Source of the DNA: Streptomyces sp. SS1-1
GTDB taxonomy: Bacteria; Actinomycetota; Actinomycetes; Streptomycetales; Streptomycetaceae
Reading direction: 5' to 3'
NCBI RefSeq assembly: GCF_008973465.1
Contig: NZ_WBXN01000004.1
Coordinates: 4,504,501 to 4,568,500, forward strand
Length of the DNA stretch: 64,000 bases
Shown here: positions 7,553-16,051 of the stretch, in pieces
Layout of the letters: the number at the start of each line of letters is the position of its first letter
How positions within the stretch are numbered: position 1 is the first letter of the stretch
Position numbers and translations under genes: made by a program
Notes under the pieces: model-generated
The model's input: only the letters and a program-made list of their open reading frames with translations
Told to the model about the DNA's origin: nothing
Database searches by the model: none

Positions 7553-8701
7553 ATGGGTGAGGACAGACGGCTCGCGGCCGTGGTCGCGTTGGCCCAGGGG
7601 ATGGCGGCGGCGCACACCCCGCGCGAGTCCTGGCGGGCGGCGGCACTCGGGGCGTGCCGGGCGCTGGCGGGGAGTTTCGCCGCGCTGTCGGTGTGGGAGC
7701 GGGAGCTCGGGCGGCTGCGCGTCCTCGTGAACGTGGGGGACCGCACCCGGGGCGAGGAGGAGTTCCCCGCCGAGGAGACGTATCCCGTCCACCAGTTCCC
7801 GGAGATCACCGAGTTCCTGCACGAGCGGTGGGCGGCCGGCGGCGAGCCCGACGCGTGGGTGGAGACCGCCGAGGGGCCCGCCGCGGGCGACCCCGGCTAC
7901 TGCCATCAGCGGGTCGCCGCGCTGCGCCGGCGCGGCCGGGGCTGCTGTGTGGTCGCGCCGATCGTGCTGCACGGGCGGGCGTGGGGCGAGCTGTATGTGG
8001 CGCGCCCCGCCGGAGTGCCCGTCTTCGAGCGCGGCGACGCCGACTTCGCGACCGTGCTGGCCTCGGTGGTGGCCGCCGGGCTCGCGCAGACCGAGCGGCT
8101 GGAGGAGGCCCGGCGGCTGGCGTTCACCGACTCCCTCACCGGGCTGGCCAACCGCCGGGCCGTCGACGTCCGGCTGGAGGAGGCCGTGGAGCGGCATCGC
8201 GTGGACGGGGTCGTCGTCTCGCTCGTCGTGTGCGACCTGAACGGGCTCAAGCGGGTCAACGACACCCAGGGCCACGCCGTCGGCGACCGGCTGCTGGAAC
8301 GGTTCGGGTCGGTGCTGTCGCTGTGCGGTGCCATGCTGCCGGGCGCGCTCGCCGCCCGCCTCGGCGGGGACGAGTTCTGTCTGCTGGCCGTCGGCTCCCC
8401 GGCGGACGACGTGGTGAAGGCCGCCGACCAACTCTGCCGTCGCGCGGCCGAGTTGGAGCTGGGTGAGGGTGTGGCGTGCGGGGTCGCGTCCACCGAGGAC
8501 CCGATCGGCCAGGTGCGCAGCGCGCGGCGGCTGTTCCGGCTCGCGGACGCCGCCCAGTACCGTGCCAAGGCGGTGCGGGCCGAGCGGCCCGTCGTCGCGG
8601 GGCGCGAGGGGCCGGACGATCCGGTGGTACGGCTCGCCGACGCCGAGCCCTCGGGGGAGGGTGCCGTGGAGCGGCGGCGGTTCCGCGGGCGGGTGCCGTG
8701 A
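7553..8701 (+). CDS. GAF-GGDEF diguanylate cyclase
   Basis: A 382-residue protein with a GAF-like sensor region (about 20-180) and a GGDEF domain (about 185-335). FTDSLTGLANRRA opens the cyclase domain. The active-site loop is intact, RLGGDEF, with Gly271-Gly272-Asp273-Glu274-Phe275. The DLNGLKRVND metal-binding motif is also present. It should make cyclic di-GMP, which controls development in Streptomyces. The usual inhibitory RxxD site before the active loop is absent (the residues there are LPGALAAR). No membrane segment is seen, so the GAF domain would sense a cytosolic ligand. A GTG one codon earlier is possible, but the ATG fits the leaderless -10. It may correspond to the S. coelicolor gene called cdgE, from memory. 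Confidence 0.9.
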   Translation: MGEDRRLAAVVALAQGMAAAHTPRESWRAAALGACRALAGSFAALSVWERELGRLRVLVNVGDRTRGEEEFPAEETYPVHQFPEITEFLHERWAAGGEPDAWVETAEGPAAGDPGYCHQRVAALRRRGRGCCVVAPIVLHGRAWGELYVARPAGVPVFERGDADFATVLASVVAAGLAQTERLEEARRLAFTDSLTGLANRRAVDVRLEEAVERHRVDGVVVSLVVCDLNGLKRVNDTQGHAVGDRLLERFGSVLSLCGAMLPGALAARLGGDEFCLLAVGSPADDVVKAADQLCRRAAELELGEGVACGVASTEDPIGQVRSARRLFRLADAAQYRAKAVRAERPVVAGREGPDDPVVRLADAEPSGEGAVERRRFRGRVP

Positions 8702-8776
8702 CCGGGGCCGCCCGGCGAGGGGGAGCGGTAAGGGGTGGAGCGGCCACCCAGTAGTGACATCTTCGTCTTCACTGCG

Positions 8777-8782
8777 TACGCT
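8777..8782 (+). promoter_or_regulatory. Predicted -10 (TACGCT) of a leaderless hutH transcript
   Basis: TACGCT is seven bases before the hutH ATG at 8790, and no Shine-Dalgarno sequence lies in between. The same hexamer and spacing class recurs before 11715 and before 23174 on the other strand. Confidence 0.62.
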
Positions 8783-8789
8783 CCTGAAT

Positions 8790-10334
8790 ATGGATATGCA
8801 CACTGTGGTGGTGGGGACGTCCGGGGTCACCGCGTCCGACGTCCTCGCCGTGGCACGCGGCGGAGCCCGCGTCGAGCTGTCGTCGCAGGCGCTCGCGGCC
8901 CTCGCCGCCGCGCGCGAGATCGTGGACGCGCTGGCGGCCAAGCCCGAGCCCGTCTACGGCGTCTCCACCGGCTTCGGCGCCCTCGCGACCCGGCACATCA
9001 GCCCGGAGCTGCGCGCCCAGCTGCAGCGCAACATCGTCCGCTCGCACGCCGCGGGCATGGGCCCCCGCGTGGAGCGGGAGGTCGTGCGGGCGCTGATGTT
9101 CCTGCGCCTGAAGACCGTCTGCTCGGGCCACACGGGCGTACGGCCGGAGGTCGCGCAGACCATGGCAGACGTCCTCAACGCCGGGATCACCCCCGTCGTC
9201 CACGAGTACGGCTCCCTCGGCTGCTCCGGCGACCTCGCCCCGCTGTCGCACTGCGCCCTCACACTGATGGGCGAGGGCGACGCCGAGGGCCCCGACGGCG
9301 TCGTACGGCCCGCCCGCGACCTGCTCGCCGCGCACGGCATCGAGCCCGTCGAACTGCGCGAGAAGGAGGGCCTCGCCCTCCTCAACGGCACCGACGGCAT
9401 GCTCGGCATGCTGGTCATGGCCCTCGCCGACCTCGACACCCTCTACAAGTCCGCCGACGTCACCGCCGCCCTGTCGCTGGAGGCCCTCCTCGGCACCGAC
9501 CGGGTGCTGGCGCCCGAGCTGCACGCCATCCGCCCGCACCCCGGGCAGGGCGCCTCCGCCGCCAACATGGCCGCCGTGCTGAAGGGTTCGGAGCTCACCG
9601 GGCACCACCAGGACGACGCGCCCCGCGTCCAGGACGCCTACTCCGTGCGCTGCGCCCCGCAGGTCGCCGGCGCCGGACGGGACACGCTCGCGCACGCCCG
9701 GCTGGTCGCCGAGCGCGAACTCGCCTCCGCCGTCGACAACCCCGTCGTCCTGCCCGACGGGCGCGTGGAGTCCAACGGCAACTTCCACGGGGCGCCCGTC
9801 GCCTACGTGCTCGACTTCCTCGCGATCGCCGCCGCCGACCTCGCGTCCATCGCCGAGCGCCGCACCGACCGGCTGCTCGACAAGAACCGCAGCCACGGGC
9901 TGCCGCCGTTCCTCGCCGACGACGCCGGTGTCGACTCGGGCCTGATGATCGCCCAGTACACGCAGGCCGCCCTGGTCAGCGAGATGAAGCGGCTGGCCGT
10001 ACCCGCCTCGGTGGACTCCATCCCGTCGTCCGCCATGCAGGAGGACCACGTCTCGATGGGCTGGTCGGCGGCCCGCAAGCTGCGCACCGCCGTCGGCAAC
10101 CTCGCGCGTGTGCTCGCCGTCGAGCTGTACGCGGCCACGCGTGCGATAGAGCTGCGCGACGGGCTCACCCCGGCGCCGGCCTCCCGCGAGGTCATCGGCG
10201 CCGTGCGGGCGGCGGGCGTCCAGGGCGCCGGGCCCGACCGGTTCCTCGCCCCCGACCTCGAAGCGGCGGACGCCTTCGTGCGCACCGGGCAGCTGGTCGC
10301 GGCCGCGGAGAAGGTCACCGGCCCGCTCCAGTGA
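8790..10334 (+). CDS. hutH: Histidine ammonia-lyase
   Basis: A 514-residue enzyme, the family's usual length, that deaminates L-histidine to urocanate as the first step of histidine use. It closely matches the S. griseus HutH sequence as I remember it, including the MDMHTVVVG start. The MIO prosthetic group would form from Cys145-Ser146-Gly147 (GSLGCSGDLAPLSH); most lyases have Ala-Ser-Gly. Further family motifs are YGVSTGFGAL (with the catalytic Tyr), NGTDGMLGML and QDAYSVRCAPQV. The gene is monocistronic: a leaderless promoter precedes it and a strong hairpin follows it. Other hut genes are not in the window. Confidence 0.97.
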   Translation: MDMHTVVVGTSGVTASDVLAVARGGARVELSSQALAALAAAREIVDALAAKPEPVYGVSTGFGALATRHISPELRAQLQRNIVRSHAAGMGPRVEREVVRALMFLRLKTVCSGHTGVRPEVAQTMADVLNAGITPVVHEYGSLGCSGDLAPLSHCALTLMGEGDAEGPDGVVRPARDLLAAHGIEPVELREKEGLALLNGTDGMLGMLVMALADLDTLYKSADVTAALSLEALLGTDRVLAPELHAIRPHPGQGASAANMAAVLKGSELTGHHQDDAPRVQDAYSVRCAPQVAGAGRDTLAHARLVAERELASAVDNPVVLPDGRVESNGNFHGAPVAYVLDFLAIAAADLASIAERRTDRLLDKNRSHGLPPFLADDAGVDSGLMIAQYTQAALVSEMKRLAVPASVDSIPSSAMQEDHVSMGWSAARKLRTAVGNLARVLAVELYAATRAIELRDGLTPAPASREVIGAVRAAGVQGAGPDRFLAPDLEAADAFVRTGQLVAAAEKVTGPLQ

Positions 10335-10360
10335 GACACCGGCCGTCCCCGTGACGGCGA

Positions 10361-10392
10361 GAGGGGCCCTGCCGCGCGCGACAGGGCCCCTC
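10361..10392. terminator. Bidirectional hairpin between hutH and the lipoprotein gene
   Basis: A perfect 11-bp stem (GAGGGGCCCTG with its complement) closes a 10-base loop between two convergent genes. There is no T tract, as is common in Streptomyces. Confidence 0.8.
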
Positions 10393-10411
10393 GACGTGTG
10401 GGCGTACAGGG

Positions 10412-11218
10412 TTACTTCAGCTTGGCCGCCTGCGCCTCTATGACGGCGGCGGGGACGCTGTACGTCTTGTCCGAGATCATCAGGCCGATGTTCATCGTGT
10501 AGTACGTCGCGATCGTCGCACCGTGCCGCACCACCTCGACGTGGGTCGTGGCGACGTCACCGCCCTCGGCGTCGCTCGACACCGCGAAGGCGACCGACTC
10601 GTCGCCCGCGCCGGACGCCTTCTCGGAGGTGAGTTTGGTGAGCTTCTGGTCCGTGCCCTGGATGGTCAGGGTGAAGCCGCCCGCGCAGCCCTCCACCGCG
10701 TCCGACACGGACTTGAAGGTCTGCTCGGCACCGTCACCGTCGTACGAGGACAGGCCGACGACGGTCATGTCCAGGCTCATCGCGTCGGTGAGCGAGTCCT
10801 CGATCTCACCCTCCGTCAGGTCCTCCAGGGACTTGGAGGCGTTGTCGGTGGGCTTCTGCTTGTCCTGCTGGACCATGACGGCCGCGGTCGAGGCCGAGTC
10901 GCCCGGCGCCATGCCCCCCATGGCGTAGGCGATGGGCGCGCACTTCTCGTCGGCGCTCTTGACCTGGTCCTTGGACTTCGGCAGTTGCTTGGCGGAGGCG
11001 TCCACCTTGTAGCCCTCGACATCGCCGTCGGCGATGATCGCCTTCTTCAATTCCGCGGCGCTGAGCGCCTTCGCGGCCTTCGTCTCTGTCTTCGCGGCCT
11101 GTCCGTCCGACGCGTTCGACGCGTCGTCAGACCCCCCACCGCAGCCCGTGACAAGGGCGAGCGACAGCGCGCTCACGGCAACCGTGGCGGCTGCACGCAC
11201 GCCCGATGATCTCTTCAT
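10412..11218 (-). CDS. Secreted lipoprotein of unknown function
   Basis: A 268-residue lipoprotein. The N-terminus has a basic start, a hydrophobic core and the lipobox V-T-G-C with lipidated Cys26, followed by a Gly/Ser/Asp linker. The rest is a soluble domain with two cysteines (ADEKCAPI and VEGCAGGF) and repeated short beta-like stretches, resembling actinobacterial small lipoproteins that bind ligands or partners outside the membrane. I do not recognise the family. No Shine-Dalgarno sequence precedes the ATG; CATAGT six bases upstream (11225-11230) may be the -10 of a leaderless transcript. It is convergent with hutH. Confidence 0.88.
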   Translation of the reverse strand: MKRSSGVRAAATVAVSALSLALVTGCGGGSDDASNASDGQAAKTETKAAKALSAAELKKAIIADGDVEGYKVDASAKQLPKSKDQVKSADEKCAPIAYAMGGMAPGDSASTAAVMVQQDKQKPTDNASKSLEDLTEGEIEDSLTDAMSLDMTVVGLSSYDGDGAEQTFKSVSDAVEGCAGGFTLTIQGTDQKLTKLTSEKASGAGDESVAFAVSSDAEGGDVATTHVEVVRHGATIATYYTMNIGLMISDKTYSVPAAVIEAQAAKLK

Positions 11219-11260
11219 GATCGGACTATGAAGGCCGGGTCAAAGAATCGTCAAGATCTT

Positions 11261-11605
11261 TTAGAAACCCAGATGTTCGCGGCGCACCGAGTAGGCGACG
11301 AATCCCGCGCCGAGCGCGAGGAAGGCGGTTCCGCCCACGATGTACGGGGTGGTGTCGAAGCTTCCGGTATCGGCGAGCCGGGTGCCCTGCGCGGCCCCGT
11401 CGGTGCCGTCGGTGCTGGTGGAGGCCGCGCGCGCCTGCTGGGTGACCTGGACGGAGGGGGTCGCCGTGGGTTCCGTTCTCGCCGGTTCCCCGCCCGTGGC
11501 GTTCGCGGAGGGTACGAACCACAGGGCGCCCAGCAGGGCTCCCGCGGCGGTGGCGGTCAGCAGCGATCGGCGTGCGGTGGACGACGATCGGTGAGCGGCG
11601 GACAC
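11261..11605 (-). CDS. Small LADTG cell-wall anchored protein (sortase substrate)
   Basis: A 114-residue exported protein. A signal peptide spans residues 1-36 (cleavage near SANA). A Thr/Ala/Ser-rich linker follows, then L-A-D-T-G at 77-81, a hydrophobic helix at ~87-106 and the basic tail VRREHLGF. This is the complete layout of a class E (LAXTG) sortase substrate, so after cleavage only about 40 residues of linker would stay on peptidoglycan. The GTG start at 11605 has AAGGGG 11 bases upstream. No sortase gene is in the window. It is similar in size to short chaplins but lacks the chaplin domain, so the mature part has no recognised function. Confidence 0.85.
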   Translation of the reverse strand: MSAAHRSSSTARRSLLTATAAGALLGALWFVPSANATGGEPARTEPTATPSVQVTQQARAASTSTDGTDGAAQGTRLADTGSFDTTPYIVGGTAFLALGAGFVAYSVRREHLGF

Positions 11606-11702
11606 GGAATATCGATCCCCTTGCGCTAGCGGCGAATTGGCCGTGTGGGCCGATGGTAGTGAAAGTCGCGGGTCACGGGAAAGTCACGGGAGAAATGAGC
11701 CG

Positions 11703-11708
11703 TACGCT
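11703..11708 (+). promoter_or_regulatory. Predicted -10 (TACGCT) of a leaderless transcript
   Basis: TACGCT is six bases before the ATG at 11715, with no ribosome-binding site between. Confidence 0.6.
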
Positions 11709-11714
11709 CCGGGT

Positions 11715-12077
11715 ATGAGTACACCGGAAAACACGCGTTTTGTACGTCTTCGTCTGGAGCTCGTCGTGGAGGTGGACGACGAGGGTGCCGTGCGGGAGGC
11801 CGCGCTGGGGCGCATCGAGGGCGAGGCCGCCGAGGGCGGTCTGCCCGAGGAGGAGCGGGCCCACGCCGAGACCGCTGTGACGGAAGACACTGCGGAGGCG
11901 CTGGCCTATCTCGTGGATCCGTTCGACCTGGTCAGTGAGGTGCCGGGGATCGAGCTCACCCAGGCCTCCTGGTCGACCGAGTCGATCGACTACGACCCGG
12001 ATTCGCCCGAGTGGGACCTCGGCGAGGATGATGGCGAGGAGGACTTCGACGACGAAGAGCCCACGCGGGCCGGCTGA
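11715..12077 (+). CDS. Small acidic cytosolic protein, unknown function
   Basis: A 120-residue acidic protein (start MSTPENTRFVRLRLELVVEVDDEG). The first ~25 residues form a likely beta strand pair; a Glu-rich helical middle and a very acidic tail (GEDDGEEDFDDEEP) follow. It has no signal peptide, membrane segment or recognised domain. An upstream in-frame start at 11637 was rejected because the family-like sequence begins at 11715 and a leaderless -10 sits right before it. It is divergent from the LADTG gene and followed by the L,D-transpeptidase gene after 220 bases. Confidence 0.8.
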   Translation: MSTPENTRFVRLRLELVVEVDDEGAVREAALGRIEGEAAEGGLPEEERAHAETAVTEDTAEALAYLVDPFDLVSEVPGIELTQASWSTESIDYDPDSPEWDLGEDDGEEDFDDEEPTRAG

Positions 12078-12097
12078 GGCGTCTTGGGGAATTCGTG

Positions 12098-12125
12098 ACC
12101 CCGGACGGCAACCGCCGCCCGGGGT
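12098..12125 (+). terminator. Possible hairpin after the acidic protein gene
   Basis: ACCCCGG pairs with CCGGGGT around a 14-base loop that can itself fold (GGC/GCC). It lies about 20 bases after the stop codon. The stem is modest, so termination is uncertain. Confidence 0.4.
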
Positions 12126-12297
12126 TCCGTCGTCTCATGGGGCGCGCGCACCGCGATCAGCACCACCGGCCACGGCCGAGGTGGTGTGGCCCACACATGA
12201 CAGGGATGTGGAACGGGACGGACCGGTCGTAGCGTTGAAGATCCTTGACGGGGACTCTCGGGCGTATGGGGATTCGGGAACGATGGAGAAGCGTGTG

Positions 12298-13545
12298 ATG
12301 ACGAAAAGCAAGCGGCGCAAGGGCCTGGCGGCCGCGTCCGCTCTGCTCGGCGGTGTCCTGGTGCTCTCGGCCTGCTCGGGCGGCGACGACGACGCCTCCG
12401 GCGGTGGCGGCGACACCTCGCAGGCCAAGGTCGACGAGGCCGCCGCCAAGAAGACCTCCGAGGCGCAGATCAAGATCACGCCGAAGGACGGCACCGACAA
12501 CGCCTCCATCAACAACTCCGCGGCCGTCACCGTGAGCAAGGGCTCGCTCACGGAGGTGAAGATGACGACCGCCGACGGCGCCGCCGTCGAGGGTCAGATA
12601 TCCGCGGACAAGACGAGCTGGAAGCCCAGCGGCCCGCTGAAGCGCTCGACCACGTACAAGATCCAGGTGACCGCGGAGGACGCCAAGGGCCTCGCGGCCC
12701 ACGAGAACGGCTCCTTCACCACCGTCTCCCCGGCCAACAGCTTCCTCGGCTACTTCACGCCGGAGGACGGCTCCACCGTCGGCGTCGGGATGCCCGTCTC
12801 GATCAACTTCGACAAGGCGATCACCAACAAGGCCGCCGTGCAGAAGGCCGTCTCCGTCAACTCCACCAGCGGTCAGGAAGTCGTCTGCCACTGGTTCAAC
12901 GACAAGCGCATGGACTGCCGCCCCCAGGACTACTGGAAGGAAGGCTCCACGGTCACCCTGAAGATGGCCCTGGACGGCGTCGAGGGCGCCGACGGCGTCT
13001 ACGGCGTCCAGCAGAAGACGGTCAACTTCACGATCGGCCGCAACCAGGTCTCCTACGTCGACGCCAAGACCAAGCAGATGCGCGTCACGCAGGACGGCAA
13101 GGTCATCAAGACCATCCCGATCTCGGCCGGCTCCCCGGACAACAAGACGTACGAAGGCGTCATGGTGATGTCGGAGAAGTTCAAGGAGACGCGCATGAAC
13201 GGCGCGACCGTGGGCTTCACCGACGACGACGGCAAGGGCGAGTACGACATCAAGGACGTGCCGCACGCCATCCGCCTGTCGACCTCCGGCACCTTCATCC
13301 ACGGCAACTACTGGGGCGCCAAGTCGATCTTCGGCAGCGTGAACACCAGCCACGGCTGCGTCGGCCTGTCCGACACGAAGGGCGCCAACGACAAGGGCAC
13401 CGCCGGCTACTGGTTCTTCAACAACTCCATCGTCGGTGACGTCGTCGTCGTCCAGAACACCGGCGACAAGACCATCGCCCCGGACAACGGCCTCAACGGC
13501 TGGAACCTCGACTGGGCCCAGTGGAAGGCCGGCTCCGCCGTCTGA
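12298..13545 (+). CDS. L,D-transpeptidase lipoprotein (Ig-like plus YkuD)
   Basis: A 415-residue membrane-anchored L,D-transpeptidase that would form 3-3 crosslinks in peptidoglycan or attach proteins to it. The signal peptide ends in the lipobox L-S-A-C with Cys26. Two Ig-like domains (about 60-260) precede the YkuD catalytic domain (about 265-400). His335 (FIHGNYW) and Cys354 (TSHGCVGL) mark the active site. The ATG at 12298 was chosen because GGAGAA lies seven bases upstream; an in-frame ATG at 12283 is possible. A hairpin terminator follows the stop codon. Strong family match. Confidence 0.93.
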   Translation: MTKSKRRKGLAAASALLGGVLVLSACSGGDDDASGGGGDTSQAKVDEAAAKKTSEAQIKITPKDGTDNASINNSAAVTVSKGSLTEVKMTTADGAAVEGQISADKTSWKPSGPLKRSTTYKIQVTAEDAKGLAAHENGSFTTVSPANSFLGYFTPEDGSTVGVGMPVSINFDKAITNKAAVQKAVSVNSTSGQEVVCHWFNDKRMDCRPQDYWKEGSTVTLKMALDGVEGADGVYGVQQKTVNFTIGRNQVSYVDAKTKQMRVTQDGKVIKTIPISAGSPDNKTYEGVMVMSEKFKETRMNGATVGFTDDDGKGEYDIKDVPHAIRLSTSGTFIHGNYWGAKSIFGSVNTSHGCVGLSDTKGANDKGTAGYWFFNNSIVGDVVVVQNTGDKTIAPDNGLNGWNLDWAQWKAGSAV

Positions 13546-13567
13546 GCCACCCCCGTCCCCGCACGAC

Positions 13568-13595
13568 CCGATGCCGCCCCCAGGGGCGGCATCGG
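13568..13595 (+). terminator. Hairpin terminator after the L,D-transpeptidase gene
   Basis: A perfect 13-bp stem (CCGATGCCGCCCC with its complement) around a two-base loop, followed by CGTTT. Confidence 0.8.
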
Positions 13596-13654
13596 CGTTT
13601 CCGGGGGCCGTGCGCGAGGGCGTGCGGGGTGCCGGACGGGCCGTGGGGGCCTTC

Positions 13655-13683
13655 TCATCCGTCTCTTATCGCGGCCTTATCGC
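13655..13683 (+). promoter_or_regulatory. Three 11-bp phased repeats upstream of the ABC transporter
   Basis: TCATCCG (13655), TTATCGC (13666) and TTATCGC (13677) recur exactly every 11 bases and reach into the expected -35 region of the downstream promoter. Direct repeats with one helical turn spacing are typical of OmpR/PhoB-family response regulator sites. Confidence 0.5.
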
Positions 13684-13701
13684 TTCATCAGGCGCCGCTC
13701 A

Positions 13702-13707
13702 TAGCTT
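13702..13707 (+). promoter_or_regulatory. Predicted -10 (TAGCTT) of a leaderless ABC transporter transcript
   Basis: TAGCTT is seven bases before the ATG at 13715; no Shine-Dalgarno sequence is present. Confidence 0.6.
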
Positions 13708-13714
13708 GCGGCGC

Positions 13715-15169
13715 ATGTTCTTCACCTACCTGAGGCGCGAGCTGCGCCGCCGCCGAAAGGCGGCCCTCGTCATCGCCTCCGGGCTCGCGCTGGGCATCGC
13801 GCTGGTCATCGTGGTCACCTCGGTGTCCTCCGGCATGAGCAAGGCCCAGGACAAGGTCCTGGAGTCCCTGTACGGCCTGGGCACGGACATGACCGTCACC
13901 AAGGCCGCCGAGCCCGCGCCGAGCGCGTCCGAGCGCCCCCGCTTCCGCTTCGACGCCCGGGACGACGACTCCGGGGAGGAGCAGTCCAGCGACCGCGTCA
14001 TGGTCCAGGGCTTCCAGACACTGCCCGCCTCCACCGTCGGCGAGGTCGGCGAACAGGACGGCGTCTCCGACGCGGTCGGCGGGCTCAGCCTGCAAGTCCT
14101 CAAGGTCAGCGGCGAGTTCACCCGCGGCCGGTTCCAGCAGGACGGGAACGGCGGGCCTCCCGGACAGGGCGGCACCGGGCAGCCGGGAGGCGAAGTGCGC
14201 GGCGGTGGCGCCGACTTCGACGTCAACAGCTACTCCGTCTACGGCGCCGACGTCACCCGGACCGGCCTCGGCCCGCTGACCACCTCGAAGATCACCAGCG
14301 GCCGTACGTTCAAGGCGACGGAGACCGACGCCAAGGTCGTGATCGCCGACACCTCCTACGCCAAGGAGAAGAAGCTCAAGACCGGCTCCACCGTCACGGT
14401 CAAGGGCACCAAGTTCAAGGTGATCGGCATCGCCACCCCCGACAGCGGGGACGCGGCCGCCAACCTGTACATGCCGCTGAAGCGGGCGCAGACGCTCGCC
14501 GACGCCAAGGACAAGGTGACCACCATCTATGTGCGGGCCACCGACTCCCAGCGCATCGACTCCGTGAAGTCGGCCATCCAGAAGAACGTCTCCGGTACGA
14601 CGGTGACGACCTCCGCCGACCTCGCGGACACGGTGTCCGGCTCCCTGTCGACGGCGTCCTCGCTCGCCACCCGCGTCGGCACCTGGCTGTCCGTCGTGGT
14701 GCTCGTGGCCGCGTTCCTGGTGGCCGGGCTGCTGACCTCCTCGGCGGTCTCGCGCCGGGTGCGGGAGTTCGGCACCCTCAAGGCGCTCGGCTGGAAGTCG
14801 GGCCGGGTGACCCGGCAGGTCGTCGGCGAGGCGGTCGTCAACGGGCTGCTCGGCGGCGTCCTGGGCATCGCGGTGGGCCTCGCCGGCGCCTACGCGGTGA
14901 CCGCGATCAGCCCGACGCTCCAGGCGGAGCTCGGCGGCGGCCCCGGCGGCCCCGGCGGCACGGGCGGACCCGGCATGGGCGGCTTCGGCGGCCCCGGACG
15001 GGAGAGCGCGGCCCGGACGCTCGACGTCGCCCTGACCGCGCCGGTCAGCCTCACCACGGTGGGCCTGGCGGTCGGCCTCGCGGTGGCGGGCGGCCTGGTC
15101 GCGGGCGCGTTCGGCGGCTGGCGGGCCTCGCGCCTGCGCCCCGCGGACGCCCTGCGCCGCGTCGAGTAG
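13715..15169 (+). CDS. MacB/FtsX-type ABC transporter permease
   Basis: A 484-residue permease of the FtsX family. One membrane helix near the N-terminus (about 18-38) is followed by a large extracellular domain. Three C-terminal helices follow (about 320-350, 375-405, 440-470), with the conserved EFGTLKALGWKSG coupling sequence between them. Two Gly/Pro-rich flexible stretches lie outside the membrane: one around residues 145-165 and one of GGP repeats around 408-428. It overlaps no gene but is 47 bases before its ATPase partner. Such MacB-like pairs use mechanotransmission to export lipids, lipoproteins or peptides rather than to import. The phased repeats upstream suggest response-regulator control. 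Confidence 0.92.
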   Translation: MFFTYLRRELRRRRKAALVIASGLALGIALVIVVTSVSSGMSKAQDKVLESLYGLGTDMTVTKAAEPAPSASERPRFRFDARDDDSGEEQSSDRVMVQGFQTLPASTVGEVGEQDGVSDAVGGLSLQVLKVSGEFTRGRFQQDGNGGPPGQGGTGQPGGEVRGGGADFDVNSYSVYGADVTRTGLGPLTTSKITSGRTFKATETDAKVVIADTSYAKEKKLKTGSTVTVKGTKFKVIGIATPDSGDAAANLYMPLKRAQTLADAKDKVTTIYVRATDSQRIDSVKSAIQKNVSGTTVTTSADLADTVSGSLSTASSLATRVGTWLSVVVLVAAFLVAGLLTSSAVSRRVREFGTLKALGWKSGRVTRQVVGEAVVNGLLGGVLGIAVGLAGAYAVTAISPTLQAELGGGPGGPGGTGGPGMGGFGGPGRESAARTLDVALTAPVSLTTVGLAVGLAVAGGLVAGAFGGWRASRLRPADALRRVE

Positions 15170-15216
15170 CGGACGGGAACGACCCGCACCACCCCGAACC
15201 CGACCCAGGAGCCACC

Positions 15217-15900
15217 ATGTACGAACTCAGGAACGTCACCAAGCGCTACACCCGCGGCAAGGACACCGTCCTCGCCCTCGACGGGATCGACCTCACCGTC
15301 CCCGACGGCGACCGGCTCGTCATCCAGGGCCCCACCGGCGGCGGCAAGTCCACGCTGCTGCAGATGCTCGGCGGCCTCGACCGGCCGACCTCCGGCGAGG
15401 TCGTCCTCGACGGCACCGATCTGGCGGGGCTGCCCGAGGCCCGGCTGACCCGGGTCCGCAGCGAGAACATCGGCTTCGTCTTCCAGTCCTTCAACCTCAT
15501 CCCCACCCTCACCGCCCAGGAGAACGTCGAGACCGCGCTGGTCCCGCTCGGCCTGAAGGCCCGCGAGCGGCGGGAGCGGGCCGCCGAGGCGCTGGACTCC
15601 GTGGGGCTCGGCGAGCGGCTGGCCCATCTGCCGTCCGAGATGTCCGGCGGGCAGCAGCAGCGGGTGGCCGTCGCCCGCGCCCTCGTGAAACGGCCCAAGG
15701 TGCTCCTCGCCGACGAACCCACCGGAAATCTCGACGAGTCGACGCGCGACGAGATCATGGAGGTGCTCGAACGCCTGTGGCAGGAGCTGGGGCTGACGTT
15801 CATCATGGTCACCCATGACTCGGCGATCGCCCGGAAGGCCCCGCGCGTGGCGACCATCCGCAAGGGACGCATCACTGTCAAGGAGAACGCCAAGGCCTGA
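15217..15900 (+). CDS. ABC transporter ATP-binding protein (LolD/MacB type)
   Basis: A 227-residue ATPase that powers the preceding FtsX-type permease. All nucleotide-binding motifs are intact: Walker A GPTGGGKST, Q-loop FQSFNLIP, signature MSGGQQQRVAVARAL, Walker B VLLADEPTGNLD and H-loop MVTHD. Length and the GNLDES extension after Walker B are typical of the LolD/MacB/FtsE group. The ATG at 15217 follows CAGGAG. It is the second gene of a two-gene operon; the next gene has its own promoter. Confidence 0.95.
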   Translation: MYELRNVTKRYTRGKDTVLALDGIDLTVPDGDRLVIQGPTGGGKSTLLQMLGGLDRPTSGEVVLDGTDLAGLPEARLTRVRSENIGFVFQSFNLIPTLTAQENVETALVPLGLKARERRERAAEALDSVGLGERLAHLPSEMSGGQQQRVAVARALVKRPKVLLADEPTGNLDESTRDEIMEVLERLWQELGLTFIMVTHDSAIARKAPRVATIRKGRITVKENAKA

Positions 15901-15975
15901 CCCCGCGACTGCGTAACGGAGTTCGGCCGGTCACGTAACAGTCGTCCGGTACGCCGGCCAACTCCCCCCGTTCCC

Positions 15976-16005
15976 TTGAGGCGTGAGACAACCCCTCGGC
16001 ATACT
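15976..16005 (+). promoter_or_regulatory. Candidate promoter of the subtilase gene
   Basis: TTGAGG (15976-15981) and CATACT (16000-16005) are separated by 18 bases and lie about 90 bases before the TTG start, giving a leader that includes the hairpin at 16052. Confidence 0.45.
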
Positions 16006-16051
16006 GCGTGCTCCGGGGGGCGACGCGCATGCGTACGAGACCACCCCCGGA

